A DNA stretch of 64,000 nt from Vitreimonas flagellata (GTDB lineage Bacteria > Pseudomonadota > Alphaproteobacteria > Caulobacterales > Aquidulcibacteraceae). The notes beneath the pieces are model-generated. The model had not been told where the DNA came from, did no database searches, and worked only from the letters and a program-made list of their open reading frames with translations. Where the stretch lies: assembly GCF_004634425.1 (NCBI RefSeq), contig NZ_SBJL01000004.1, forward strand, positions 124,001 through 188,000, read 5' to 3'. The position numbers were made by a program, and so were the translations under genes. Positions 17,734-25,611 of this stretch are shown here, one piece after another. Positions within the stretch are counted from its first letter, which is position 1; each line of letters starts with the position of its first letter.

Positions 17734-18357
17734 ATGGATTTACCAGCGAAAATAATGAGGCGCGTGCGGGGTCATGGTCGAGGGGGTATGATCTTTACTC
17801 CAGCCGACTTTGTGGACCTTGGCGCTCGGGCCGCGGTCGACCAGGCGTTGTCGCGCCTGGTTAAAGCCAAAACCCTGCGCCGGGTGGGGCGAGGGCTCTA
17901 TGATTGGCCGCGCCAAAGCAAGCTTTTGGGCGGCGATGCGCCTGCCGCCGCCGATGACGTCGCCGCCGCCGCCGCCCGCCGCGTCGGCGCGACCGCCGCT
18001 CCCGACAATTTGGCGGCGGCCAATGCTCTGGGGCTCACCACAGCCGTGCTGTCGCGGCCCGCCTACATGGCCAGCCGAAAGCTTGGCGACCGCACGGTGG
18101 GGGGCTTGCGGGTCAAGTTTCGGCCCAGCGGCGCAAAGCTCGCGCCGCTTCTCAATACAGATGCGGCCGTGATCGTGCAGGCTTTGGCTTGGGCGCGCGA
18201 CAGCGGGTTCGACCTCGATGAAGCGGCCGCGAAGATTGCGCGAACCGCCTCCGATGCGGCGACATCCGCGCTCGTCGCCAATCTGCGGCGCCTGCCCGTG
18301 TGGGCGCTTGGACCTGCGCGCGCGATCTTGCGGAATCGTGTCGCGTTGGCTGCCTGA
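17734..18357 (+). CDS. AbiEi/DUF6088-like antitoxin, without a partner nucleotidyltransferase
   Basis: The 207-residue protein starts with a winged-helix domain (RGGMIFTPADFVDLGARAAV, then RLVKAKTLRRVGRGLYDWPR), the quasi-PadR-like head of type IV antitoxins of the AbiEi/DUF6088 group. The RVGRGLYDWP segment is typical. In the usual system an AbiEii nucleotidyltransferase toxin follows directly; here the next gene is hipB. It is therefore an orphan antitoxin, perhaps a regulator, a defence against AbiEii of other elements, or a remnant. An inverted repeat upstream suggests autoregulation. Confidence 0.72.
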   Translation: MDLPAKIMRRVRGHGRGGMIFTPADFVDLGARAAVDQALSRLVKAKTLRRVGRGLYDWPRQSKLLGGDAPAAADDVAAAAARRVGATAAPDNLAAANALGLTTAVLSRPAYMASRKLGDRTVGGLRVKFRPSGAKLAPLLNTDAAVIVQALAWARDSGFDLDEAAAKIARTASDAATSALVANLRRLPVWALGPARAILRNRVALAA

Positions 18358-18383
18358 AGGGTAGCGTCGCCGGGCTGGTTACC

Positions 18384-18438
18384 GGCCAAATATGGCCTCT
18401 TGAGTTGACATTCGGCAGATAATGGGCCATATTTGACC
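18384..18438 (+). promoter_or_regulatory. hipBA promoter with paired inverted operators
   Basis: GGCCAAATATGGCC (18384-18397) and GGCCATATTTGACC (18425-18438) are inverted copies with one mismatch. Between and over them lie TTGACA (18405-18410) and CATATT (18428-18433), 17 bases apart. The second operator covers the -10 box, ideal for HipB repression. Transcription would start about 18440, at or next to the ATG of hipB, implying a leaderless message. Confidence 0.6.
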
Positions 18439-18440
18439 CC

Positions 18441-18764
18441 ATGTTGAAGGTTCCTGCGGAGCTTCTGAGCGACCTGGGCGAGGCCATTCGCGCCCGCCGG
18501 GTCGCCTTTAACTACTCCCAGCAGGAGGCGGCTCGCCGCGCCGGAATTGGGGTGCGGACTTTAAGGCGGATGGAGACGGAGGGGCAGGGTACGATCGAAA
18601 GTCTGATCAACGTCGCGATCGCGCTGCGGTGCGAGGACAGACTTGGCGATCTTTTCCCTCTGCCTCCCGCGCGCAGCATGGATGAGTTGCTGCAGCAGCA
18701 GCGTGAGGCCGTCGAACTCAAGCGTCCTCAGCGCGCGCGTGCCCGCAAGGCGAAGCGACCATGA
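18441..18764 (+). CDS. hipB: HipB-like antitoxin/repressor (XRE family HTH)
   Basis: The 107-residue protein carries a Cro/C1-type helix-turn-helix (YSQQEAARRAGIGVRTLRRM, residues 28-47) and a basic C-terminal tail (RPQRARARKAKRP). It overlaps hipA by 4 bases, the standard HipB-HipA arrangement, in which HipB both represses the operon and holds the kinase inactive. No ribosome site precedes the ATG, in line with the leaderless promoter described for this operon. Confidence 0.88.
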   Translation: MLKVPAELLSDLGEAIRARRVAFNYSQQEAARRAGIGVRTLRRMETEGQGTIESLINVAIALRCEDRLGDLFPLPPARSMDELLQQQREAVELKRPQRARARKAKRP

Positions 18765-20008
18765 GACTGCCTCGCGGCGCACCTCTCAACATCGCGCTTG
18801 AATTCAACGTGACGCGTTCGCGCTTGCCGGTTGGGCGCCTCGCCATGAGTGACTCTCTCGGACAACTTGAATGGTCGTCGGAGCTCATAGCGAGCACGCT
18901 TAATCCGGCGGGGCTCTACTATCCGCCGGAGCCCGGACTTCACGCGGCGCGCACACGGAACTTCAACGGCCTGCACGGTTTCTTGGCCGACGCATTGCCC
19001 GAAGGTTGGGGCTATCTCGTAATGCGCAAACGCGTCGCCAAGCTTGACGTTGACATCGCCTCGCTGACCGCTGCTGAGCAACTCGCGCTTGTCGGCGAGA
19101 CCGGCAGGGGCGCGCTCGTATTTGAGCCGGCGACAACGCCAAGCGACGAGGTTGAGACGCTCGACCTCGATGCGCTGGCGGATGAAGCAGCATTGATCTT
19201 GAGTGGCGACGATGGAGACCTCGCTGAAACTTTGGCGAAGCTCGCCGGCGGCTCGGGCGGCGCGCGGCCCAAAGTTCATGTAGGTTTTGACGATGCGGGC
19301 AATGTTTCCGTTGGATCGGGTGAGATAGCGCCGGGCCACACCGCTTGGATCGTAAAATTTCGCGCGCCCGAGGATCCCATTGATATCGGGCCGCTCGAAT
19401 ACGCCTACGCATCCATGGCGCGTGCGGCGGGCATCGATGTCCCCGAACACAAGCTCATCGCATCGAAGAAGGGGCCGGGCTATTTTGCGACGCGTCGCTT
19501 TGATCGGCCGCAACCGGGCGCGCGCCTCCACATGCTCTCCCTGTCGGGCGCGATCGAATCTCCGCCGCAAACACCGTCGAGCTACGATACCCTGCTGCGG
19601 GCCACGCGCGCTATCACGCGTCGAGCGGATGACGTTGCGGCCGCGTTCCGGCGCATGGTGTTCAATGTTCTTGCGCACAATCGCGACGACCACACGCGCC
19701 AGCACGCATTCTTGATGGATGAGTCGGGCGATTGGCGATTAGCGCCGGCCTATGATCTGACCTATGCCGCTGGTCCCGGCGGCGAGCACTATCTCGATGT
19801 CGAAGGAGAGGGGCGCAGGCCAACGCGAGCCCATATCGAGAACCTCGCGAAACGCCACGGCCTGTCCGACAAGCAGACGACCGCTGCGATCGATGAAGTA
19901 CGCGCCGCGATATCCGATTGGGAGGCGGTGGCCAAGAGCGCTGGCGTGAGTGCTGTGTCAAGAAAACTAGTTGCGCAAGCGCATGCGCGTGTCTTGGAGA
20001 CATTTTGA
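18761..20008 (+). CDS. hipA: HipA-family Ser/Thr kinase toxin
   Basis: HipA kinases phosphorylate glutamyl-tRNA synthetase or other targets and stop translation. The 415-residue protein has the N-terminal HipA domain (NFNGLHGFLADALPEGWGYL), a Gly-rich loop GGSGGARPK (163-171), an ATP-binding Lys in WIVKF (about 199), the catalytic loop HNRDDHTRQ (306-314) and the metal-binding YDLTYA (about 331-336). All kinase residues appear intact. Length is typical (about 410-440). It sits between the transfer operon and the integrase, a position suited to element maintenance. Confidence 0.92.
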   Translation: MRLPRGAPLNIALEFNVTRSRLPVGRLAMSDSLGQLEWSSELIASTLNPAGLYYPPEPGLHAARTRNFNGLHGFLADALPEGWGYLVMRKRVAKLDVDIASLTAAEQLALVGETGRGALVFEPATTPSDEVETLDLDALADEAALILSGDDGDLAETLAKLAGGSGGARPKVHVGFDDAGNVSVGSGEIAPGHTAWIVKFRAPEDPIDIGPLEYAYASMARAAGIDVPEHKLIASKKGPGYFATRRFDRPQPGARLHMLSLSGAIESPPQTPSSYDTLLRATRAITRRADDVAAAFRRMVFNVLAHNRDDHTRQHAFLMDESGDWRLAPAYDLTYAAGPGGEHYLDVEGEGRRPTRAHIENLAKRHGLSDKQTTAAIDEVRAAISDWEAVAKSAGVSAVSRKLVAQAHARVLETF

Positions 20009-20418
20009 TTCTGACAGCACGGCGATGAAGCCGATCAGTGCTCAACACCGCAAGCGGAAGAGTGCAGGCATGACAATCGCTGACACGATGGCGTGAGCGG
20101 GCTTGATCGGCAGCAGGGGAAGTATGTGACGGGTCTGTTTCGCAGCTCTGGCGTCGCCGAGCCAAGTGGCCGCTGTTCGAAGTTGGTTGTCCCCAATGGG
20201 TAGTTCAATGGGCAGCGCCAATCGTCTCCCCATTGCAGGCCAATGGGGAATCCCCAGGCGTTTGCCGATTGCCGTTGGTTACCAAGCAGCTTGGCATGCC
20301 CGCAAACTGATGACGTAAGTAAAATTGCGATGACCTCTTCGATGCTTGGTAGAAGCACGATTACGATCTTGCCGCTTTCCAACGGTGAGATTGCACGCCA
20401 TCACCGGGGCGATGTCCC
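20009..20418. other. Gene-poor stretch between hipA and the integrase, with CAATGGG repeats
   Basis: I find no convincing gene here. Four copies of CAATGGG or its complement fall between 20194 and 20247, including a hairpin CCCCATTG-CAGGC-CAATGGGG (20228-20248). Base composition is less GC-rich than its neighbours. The repeats could be binding sites for the integrase or a regulator. A 115-codon minus-strand frame covers the area but has no ribosome site or recognisable domain. Confidence 0.35.
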
Positions 20419-21702
20419 TCACTGCGCACGATGCTTGATATCAACGGCAGGGGTCGGCGCGGTCAGGATGCTTTCCCATAGGCGCAGCGCGTTGCGTCGC
20501 TCTTCAAGGAATTTGTGCTTCATATAGATGCCGCGTACGCCTTTAATCTTGTGGCCTAGCAGCATTTCGACGACTTCTTCGTTCACGCCCAATCCGGTCA
20601 AATGAGTTGAGCCAGACCGGCGAAAGTCATGCAGCGTGAAATGCGGCAGCTCGCGCCCCAGTTCGACGGCCGTGAGTTCTCGAAGCTTGTTCGCGTAATT
20701 GTCGGCGAAGCTATAGGTGGGTTTCTCCCCGTCCGTGGTCGAGAAGAGATACGGACCGCTCTCGCCGACGGGCCTCTGTTCGAGGATCACAAAAGTCAGA
20801 TCTGTTAGCGGGATCGTTTTTGGGTGCCGATTTTTGTGGCCCGTACCCGGGACCTCGAGGTTTCGGCCGGCACGGTCAAACCATCCTCGTTCGGCCTTCG
20901 AAAACTCGCTGAGCCGCGATAGCGACAGCAGCAGCACACGCGCAAGCTCGCCCCATGGGGCGGGCATTTTGAATGTGGCTTTGTAGACTGCGCGCGCTTC
21001 ATCGATTGCCAGCACACGTTCGCGCGGCCGCAGATCTTCAGGTCTCTGTCGAAGGCCTTCGCGGCCAATCAGGCCAACGGCCGGATTGTGAGCGACCAGC
21101 TCCTCTTTGATCGCCCAGCTATAGAGACCCATGATCCAGCGCCGGGCCTCAAGGGCTGCGCCAGGGCCGTGATCTGGCGATGCAGCGATGAGCTTGAGCC
21201 GTTCGGTTAGTTCTGAGCGGGTGATCGAGGCGTAGGCGCGCTTTCCGAAGTGGGGGGTCCAATGCCGCTTCAGCACCCAGCCGCCGACTTGCCCCGAAGC
21301 GAGCGCCTTCGTGGCGTATTGCTCGACATATTGATCGACCAACCACGCAAGCGTCCTTGAGCTGCTGGTGGTTCGCGTCGCTTCTCGTTTGGGATCTTCG
21401 CCGCCCTCGGCGATCTGCATAAGCGAGTGGGCTTTCACGCGTGCGGCGGCGAGGCTGACATGCGGGTAGTCGCCAATATGTATCCGTCGCATCGGCCCCT
21501 TGGTCTTGTGTCCTGATTCGCTCTCGCCGCCATGGCCGGTCACGCGATAGAGCAATGACCAACTGGCGCTGCGCTTTCCGACCCGCAAGAACAGGCCAGG
21601 CGTCGCGCCATCCAAATGATCGCGTGGTGGGCCCTTGACCAGCGCGCGCACGCGTAAGTCAGTGAAGGGCTTGTTGGCTGAAGCGCTCTTGCGAACCATA
21701 TC
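20419..21702 (-). CDS. Tyrosine recombinase / integrase (P4-like, DUF4102 type)
   Basis: This enzyme integrates and excises the element. It has the N-terminal arm-binding domain (GLFLRVGKRSASWSLLYRV, HIGDYPHVSLAAARVKA), a core-binding domain, and a complete catalytic set: Arg (LLLSLSRLSEFSKAERG), Lys (GHKNRHPKTIPL), His-x-x-Arg (HDFRRSGSTHL), His (LLGHKIKG) and Tyr (GIYMKH). I chose the ATG at 21702 because GAAGG lies nine bases upstream. A GTG at 21792 would add 30 residues that match nothing in the family. The tRNA-derived attachment sequence lies beyond its 5' end. Confidence 0.92.
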   Translation of the reverse strand, partial: DMVRKSASANKPFTDLRVRALVKGPPRDHLDGATPGLFLRVGKRSASWSLLYRVTGHGGESESGHKTKGPMRRIHIGDYPHVSLAAARVKAHSLMQIAEGGEDPKREATRTTSSSRTLAWLVDQYVEQYATKALASGQVGGWVLKRHWTPHFGKRAYASITRSELTERLKLIAASPDHGPGAALEARRWIMGLYSWAIKEELVAHNPAVGLIGREGLRQRPEDLRPRERVLAIDEARAVYKATFKMPAPWGELARVLLLSLSRLSEFSKAERGWFDRAGRNLEVPGTGHKNRHPKTIPLTDLTFVILEQRPVGESGPYLFSTTDGEKPTYSFADNYANKLRELTAVELGRELPHFTLHDFRRSGSTHLTGLGVNEEVVEMLLGHKIKGVRGIYMKHKFLEERRNALRLWESILTAPTPAVDIKHRAQ

Positions 21703-21978
21703 GCCTTCGCTGCCGACCCGCATCCGCTTCCAAGTCGCTTCCGGACGGCTACCAAATCGGTCGATTTTTTTCGTTTTTGCGCCGAGGGTCACGAAGCCCT
21801 CGATTTGGTAGCGGCGCGGTAGCGAATCCGGTGCGCTGGGGCGGTGCGGCGGTCCTCCGTCTCATGTCGTCTCAATCGACGTTTTCCCGCTAAATATAAG
21901 GGAAAATGCGTAGTCGTGCCAATACCAGGTAGAACGAAGCTGAAGCAGTGTGAAACGGCAAAATTGCGATTGACATCG

Positions 21979-22014
21979 TAGGGGTCACAGGTTCGATCCC
22001 TGTCGCGCCCACCA
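21979..22014 (+). repeat. Displaced tRNA 3' end, right attachment site of the element
   Basis: The sequence has a perfect T-arm (ACAGG-TTCGATC-CCTGT, 21987-22003), the 3' acceptor strand CGCGCCC, discriminator A and an encoded CCA (22012-22014). The matching 5' strand GGGCGCG and the D and anticodon arms are not upstream, so this is not a tRNA gene. It is what integration into a tRNA 3' end leaves at the distal end. The tRNA identity cannot be read. Confidence 0.75.
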
Positions 22015-22045
22015 TTTTCTGACCCGCGGCGACTGCTGGCGTCGG

Positions 22046-22576
22046 CTAAATTCGTTTTCCCATCCGTAGCAACGGCACTTCAACGCCGGTGCTTATGCGT
22101 GACGTGATCGGCTCGATTAACTCAAAACCATACGCGCGATAGAGCGGTTCGCCCGCGAGGGTGGCGGCGAGTTCGACGTTTGTGAAACCTTCGGCGCGAG
22201 CGGCGGCTTCGCATGCGTCGAGGATCATGCGGCCGATGCCGCGACGGACGTGCGCGGGGTCTGTATACATCGCGCGCACGCGGGCGGAATCGCGTGTGGG
22301 ATCGAGCAGGGCTGCGTCGCGGCCTTTGGTGTGGTCACCGCCGAAGAGCGTGGCGCGCCGGCTCCAACCGCCGCAGCCGACGATTGCGTCGTGTTCGGTG
22401 ACGACGAAATAGGTGTTGTCGGCAATGATCTGCGTATCGATGCCCATCACTTCGAAGCACGCGGCGACGCCTTCGGGCGGCAAATAGGGCCTCAGCAATT
22501 CAGCGATGGCGCGGTTCATCAGCACGCGCATTGCCGGATCGTCAGCGGGGGTGGCGATGCGGAGCTGGAGCGTCAC
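22046..22576 (-). CDS. GNAT-family N-acetyltransferase
   Basis: The 176-residue protein shows the GNAT acetyl-CoA site (VRAMYTDPAHVRRGIGRMIL, with the R/Q-x-x-G-x-G/A loop) and a C-terminal strand (LYRAYGFELIEP). The substrate is unknown. It overlaps the upstream SnoaL-like gene by 4 bases, making it the last gene of the five-gene sulfide operon read from 24607 downward. A role in sulfide handling is not implied by the family. Confidence 0.82.
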   Translation of the reverse strand: MTLQLRIATPADDPAMRVLMNRAIAELLRPYLPPEGVAACFEVMGIDTQIIADNTYFVVTEHDAIVGCGGWSRRATLFGGDHTKGRDAALLDPTRDSARVRAMYTDPAHVRRGIGRMILDACEAAARAEGFTNVELAATLAGEPLYRAYGFELIEPITSRISTGVEVPLLRMGKRI

Positions 22577-22950
22577 TTCTGCAGCTGCGCGCCCATGAGT
22601 TGATGCAGCAGATTGATCGCCTTCAGCGGGCGGATCATCACTTTGAAATGCGTGATCTGGCCGTCGTCGTTCCAGCTGATCATGTCGATTCCATTGATGC
22701 GGATGCCATCGATCTCGCGCTCGAATTCAAGAACGGCGCCGTTGGCGCTTTTCCATTCGCCGATGTAGCGGAAGCCGTCGCCGCCGAGCACTTTGAGCGC
22801 GCTGTCGAGATATTTGAAGGTGATCTCGCGGCCGCGTTGCGGCGTGTGCACGACGGGGCTTTCAAACACGGCGTCCGGCGCCAGCAAATCCCACAGCGCC
22901 TTTGTGTCGTGGCTCTTGGCGTAGGCGTACCATTTTTCCAACGCACTCAT
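22573..22950 (-). CDS. SnoaL-like / NTF2-fold protein
   Basis: The 125-residue protein starts MSALEKWYAYAKSHDTKALW and shows the NTF2-like alternation of helix and strands (DLLAPDAVFESPV; INGIDMISWNDDGQITHFKV). This fold serves small enzymes and ligand binders, so function cannot be assigned. It lies 9 bases downstream of the TauE/SafE gene and overlaps the acetyltransferase gene. Confidence 0.75.
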   Translation of the reverse strand: MSALEKWYAYAKSHDTKALWDLLAPDAVFESPVVHTPQRGREITFKYLDSALKVLGGDGFRYIGEWKSANGAVLEFEREIDGIRINGIDMISWNDDGQITHFKVMIRPLKAINLLHQLMGAQLQK

Positions 22951-22959
22951 GGGCGGCTC

Positions 22960-23733
22960 CTAACCAGTGAAGGACCGGTAGAGCATATAGATCGCGACGA
23001 CGAACACCACGCCGGCGAAGACGCGCTGCAGCATGCCGCGCTGTTTGGCCAGATGCTCGGCAAGGCCCGCGCCCATCATGCCGCCGACGACGCCGCCAAA
23101 AATGAAGAGCCCGGCGACGCGCCAGTCGACCAGGCCGTCGAGCGCATAGGTGGCGGCGGTGGTCGCGCCGAACGTGCCGACCGAGAAGAGCGACGAGCCG
23201 ACGGCTTGGATCATGCTCATGCCGCTGGCGGCGATGAGGCCTGGCACGATGAGGAAGCCGCCGCCAATGCCGAAGAAGCCGGAGACAGCGCCGGCGGCGA
23301 GGCCGTAGCCCATCAGCTTTGGCGCGTTCTCGCGACTGAGCACGACGTCGCTGTCGCCCTCGCTCTTGCGCGGTCGCAGCATCAAGATCCCGATCACGAT
23401 CATGGCGAGCGCGAAGAGCGGCAGCAGGATTTTCGCGTCGGTCAGCTTGCCGATCGAAGCGCCCAGCGCCGCGCCGGCAACGCCGGAGCCCGCGAAAACG
23501 GCCGCGCAGCGCCATTTCACATTGCCGCGTCGCGCGTGTGGAATGAGGTTGGCGAACGCGTTGATCGAGACGGCGAGCGCGCTGGTGCCGATCGCCATGT
23601 GCGGATTGGAGACGCCGACAACGTAGAGCAACGCCGGCGTCGCCAGGATCGAGCCGCCGCCGCCGATCAGCGCCAGCACCAGCCCAACCAGTGCGCCGCT
23701 GATCACGGCCAGAATGTCAGCAAGTTCGATCAC
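22960..23733 (-). CDS. TauE/SafE-family sulfite/organosulfur exporter
   Basis: The 257-residue protein has about eight hydrophobic segments and the duplicated family pattern: LVGLVLALIGGGGSILATPA near the start and GAVSGFFGIGGGFLIVPGLI in the second half, both with the Gly-rich loop. Genes of this family next to BigR and Blh are thought to export sulfite produced by persulfide oxidation. Its start overlaps the rhodanese stop by one base. Confidence 0.88.
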   Translation of the reverse strand: MIELADILAVISGALVGLVLALIGGGGSILATPALLYVVGVSNPHMAIGTSALAVSINAFANLIPHARRGNVKWRCAAVFAGSGVAGAALGASIGKLTDAKILLPLFALAMIVIGILMLRPRKSEGDSDVVLSRENAPKLMGYGLAAGAVSGFFGIGGGFLIVPGLIAASGMSMIQAVGSSLFSVGTFGATTAATYALDGLVDWRVAGLFIFGGVVGGMMGAGLAEHLAKQRGMLQRVFAGVVFVVAIYMLYRSFTG

Positions 23734-24266
23734 TATGGATTAGCGGTGGGCCGATTCCACGGCATCGTCTTCAGCAGCAACGCCAAACCGCACCAGCCTG
23801 TTGCGCCTGCGAAGAAGAGACCGCCGCCCATGAAGGCGGAGAGCGCAAAGAAGCCAGGGTGTACGAGCAGGCCGAGTGCGACGCCCGTGACGACGAGGCC
23901 GCCAGCGATGATCTGCACCTGCCGCATGATCTCCAGCGGCGCCTTGGCGTTGGTGTGCACCGGGTAGCCGGCGCTTTTCCACGCCTCGATGCCGCCGTCG
24001 AGATAATAGGCTTCGCGGAAGCCGCGCCCGAGCAGGGTGGCCGCGTTGGCTTGGGTGCGCATACCTGAGCGGCAGTGAAACACGGCGATCTTGCCGTGGT
24101 CGCGGTCGAAATCGTGGGAGTCGATGGAGCTGAGCGGCGCCAGGCGCGCGCCAATCACGTGCTCGCGCGCGTGTTCGTCCGTCTCGCGGACATCGATCAG
24201 GATGGCGTCGCCGCTGTCGAGCTTTTGCTTCAAAGCGCGTGCGTCGATGGGTTTAAGCGTACTCAC
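23733..24266 (-). CDS. Rhodanese fused to a DUF2892 membrane domain (YgaP-like)
   Basis: The 177-residue protein has an N-terminal rhodanese domain with active-site Cys65 in FHCRSGMR, then a C-terminal pair of membrane helices (IIAGGLVVTGVALGLLVHPG; GLFFAGATGWCGLALLL), as in YgaP. Rhodaneses move sulfane sulfur between persulfides and acceptors such as cyanide or sulfite. It overlaps bigR by 4 bases, so it is the first enzyme gene controlled with the sensor. Confidence 0.9.
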   Translation of the reverse strand: MSTLKPIDARALKQKLDSGDAILIDVRETDEHAREHVIGARLAPLSSIDSHDFDRDHGKIAVFHCRSGMRTQANAATLLGRGFREAYYLDGGIEAWKSAGYPVHTNAKAPLEIMRQVQIIAGGLVVTGVALGLLVHPGFFALSAFMGGGLFFAGATGWCGLALLLKTMPWNRPTANP

Positions 24267-24607
24267 CTGGGAGACCTCTTCTTATTTGGGGGGCAATAGA
24301 TGGACGCAAGAGTTTCCAGCACGCGCGCGGCTTTATCGTCGGCGAGGCTGTAATAGATGGTCTGCGCCTCGCGGCGCGTGTCGACCAGGCCATCCTCACG
24401 CAGTCGCGCGAGGTGTTGCGAGAGCGCCGATTGCGAAAGGCCGGACATCTCCTGCAGCGCGCCCGCCGAATGCTCGCCTTCGACGAGTTGGCAGAGCACC
24501 ATCAGCCGGGCTTCGTGCGCCAGCGCCTTGAGGAGCGCCGCCGCCTCTCCAGCCTTGGCGGCGAATTGTTTGGGGGATAGATCAGCCATTGCCATCGGTG
24601 CGACCAT
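24263..24607 (-). CDS. bigR: BigR-like ArsR/SmtB persulfide-sensing repressor
   Basis: The 114-residue winged-helix repressor has the recognition helix GLSQSALSQHLARLREDGLV and two cysteines, Cys39 (MVLCQLVEGE) and Cys105 (SIYCPP), at the positions used by BigR/SqrR to form a polysulfide bridge on exposure to sulfide. Metal-site residues of true ArsR are absent. It heads the operon down to 22046 and is divergent from blh, with AT-rich repeats between. In-frame ATGs at 24595 and 24589 are also possible starts; no strong ribosome site decides. Confidence 0.88.
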   Translation of the reverse strand: MVAPMAMADLSPKQFAAKAGEAAALLKALAHEARLMVLCQLVEGEHSAGALQEMSGLSQSALSQHLARLREDGLVDTRREAQTIYYSLADDKAARVLETLASIYCPPNKKRSPR

Positions 24608-24619
24608 ATATCAGTTGAA

Positions 24620-24646
24620 GCTAATATAGCGAATGCTAATATAAGC
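24620..24646. promoter_or_regulatory. Tandem AT-rich repeats, probable BigR operator
   Basis: GCTAATATAGC (24620-24630) and GCTAATATAAGC (24635-24646) are near-identical and each is close to palindromic. They lie in the 69-base gap between the divergent bigR and blh genes, where BigR is expected to bind an AT-rich dyad and repress both sides. Confidence 0.6.
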
Positions 24647-24676
24647 GCAAGATCGAGTTACAGATGGAGTCCAGCC

Positions 24677-25540
24677 ATGGCCGCTAGCCCGCAAGTTCGC
24701 GCCTTTTTCCACGAGCCCACGTTCACGGTGAGCTATCTGGTGTGGGACCCCGCCACGAAGGCGGCGGCCATCATCGATAGCGTGCTGGATTTCGATCAAA
24801 AGTCGGGTCGCACCAGCACGCTTTCGGCGCAGGCGCTTCTCGATGCGGTGCGCGCCGAGGGCGTGAAGGTCGAGTATCTGCTCGAGACCCACGCGCACGC
24901 GGATCACCTCTCAGCGGCGCCGTTCCTCAAGCAAGCGACTGGCGCGCCGATCCTCATCGGTGAGCACATCAAGACCGTGCAGAAAGTATTTAAGGGCGTC
25001 TTCAATCTTGGCTACGTGACAGCGGATGGCCGCCCGTTCGATCGCCTTGTACGCGATGGCGAGGTGTTGAAGCTCGGTGAGCTTGAGATCAAGGTGTTGC
25101 ACACGCCGGGGCACACGCCTGCGTGCGTGAGCTATCTCGTCGGCGACGCGGTGTTCGTCGGCGACACGCTCTTCATGCCGGATTATGGGACAGCGCGTTG
25201 CGATTTTCCAGGTGGCGATGCGCGCACGCTCTATCGGTCGATCAACAAACTGCTCGCTTTGCCCGAGAGCACGCGGGTGTTCTTGTGTCACGACTACAAG
25301 GCGCCAGAACGCGACGTCTATGCATGGGAAACGACGATCGCGGCGGAGAAGCAGAACGTGCATCTGCGCGATGGCGTGAGCGAGGATCAATATGTCGCCA
25401 TGCGCGAGGCGCGCGATAAGACGCTGGAGATGCCGGCGCTGATCCTGCCGTCGATCCAGGTGAACATTCAGGCCGGCGAATTGCCGCCGGCGGAAGAAAA
25501 TGGCGTCCGCTATTTGAAGCTGCCGCTCGACGCGCTCTGA
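24677..25540 (+). CDS. blh: Blh, persulfide dioxygenase-like metallo-beta-lactamase fold protein
   Basis: Blh oxidises glutathione persulfide to sulfite using a mononuclear iron site. The 287-residue protein has the metal motif THAHADH (71-77), HTPGHTP (about 143-149), the bridging Asp in VFVGDTLF, and a final His in FLCHDY. The sequence PDYGTARCDFPGGDARTLY is characteristic of the ETHE1/Blh branch. It is transcribed away from bigR, sharing the operator region, and works with the rhodanese and exporter of the opposite operon. Confidence 0.92.
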   Translation: MAASPQVRAFFHEPTFTVSYLVWDPATKAAAIIDSVLDFDQKSGRTSTLSAQALLDAVRAEGVKVEYLLETHAHADHLSAAPFLKQATGAPILIGEHIKTVQKVFKGVFNLGYVTADGRPFDRLVRDGEVLKLGELEIKVLHTPGHTPACVSYLVGDAVFVGDTLFMPDYGTARCDFPGGDARTLYRSINKLLALPESTRVFLCHDYKAPERDVYAWETTIAAEKQNVHLRDGVSEDQYVAMREARDKTLEMPALILPSIQVNIQAGELPPAEENGVRYLKLPLDAL

Positions 25541-25611
25541 AAATCGCGCTTGGGCGGCATCCAAAGCCGTCGGCGCGTGCATCCCTCTCGATAAGAACGG
25601 GAGGGAGCCTC

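Larger units (their letters stand above)
6108..22014. mobile_element. Tn4371-like ICE, transfer half and right end (left end not identified)
   Basis: The gene order traG, RHH gene, trbB-C-D-E-J-L-F-G-I matches the mating-pair-formation block of Tn4371-type integrative and conjugative elements. A tyrosine integrase (20419-21702) and a displaced tRNA 3' end (21979-22014) mark the right end. No relaxase, TraF-like peptidase or replication gene is visible. No second copy of the attachment sequence was noticed to the left, so the true left end is probably outside the window, and the efflux operon may be cargo. The left coordinate given here is only the start of the recognisable transfer region. 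Confidence 0.65.

Noticed and set aside
21979-22014. A complete tRNA gene
   Set aside because: Only the T-arm, acceptor 3' strand and CCA are present; no D or anticodon arm with the matching 5' acceptor strand lies upstream.
22531-23967. A 478-codon plus-strand frame
   Set aside because: It is the complement of the SnoaL-like, TauE/SafE and rhodanese genes; its composition (His, Asp, Arg, Ala-rich) is that of an antisense GC-rich frame.
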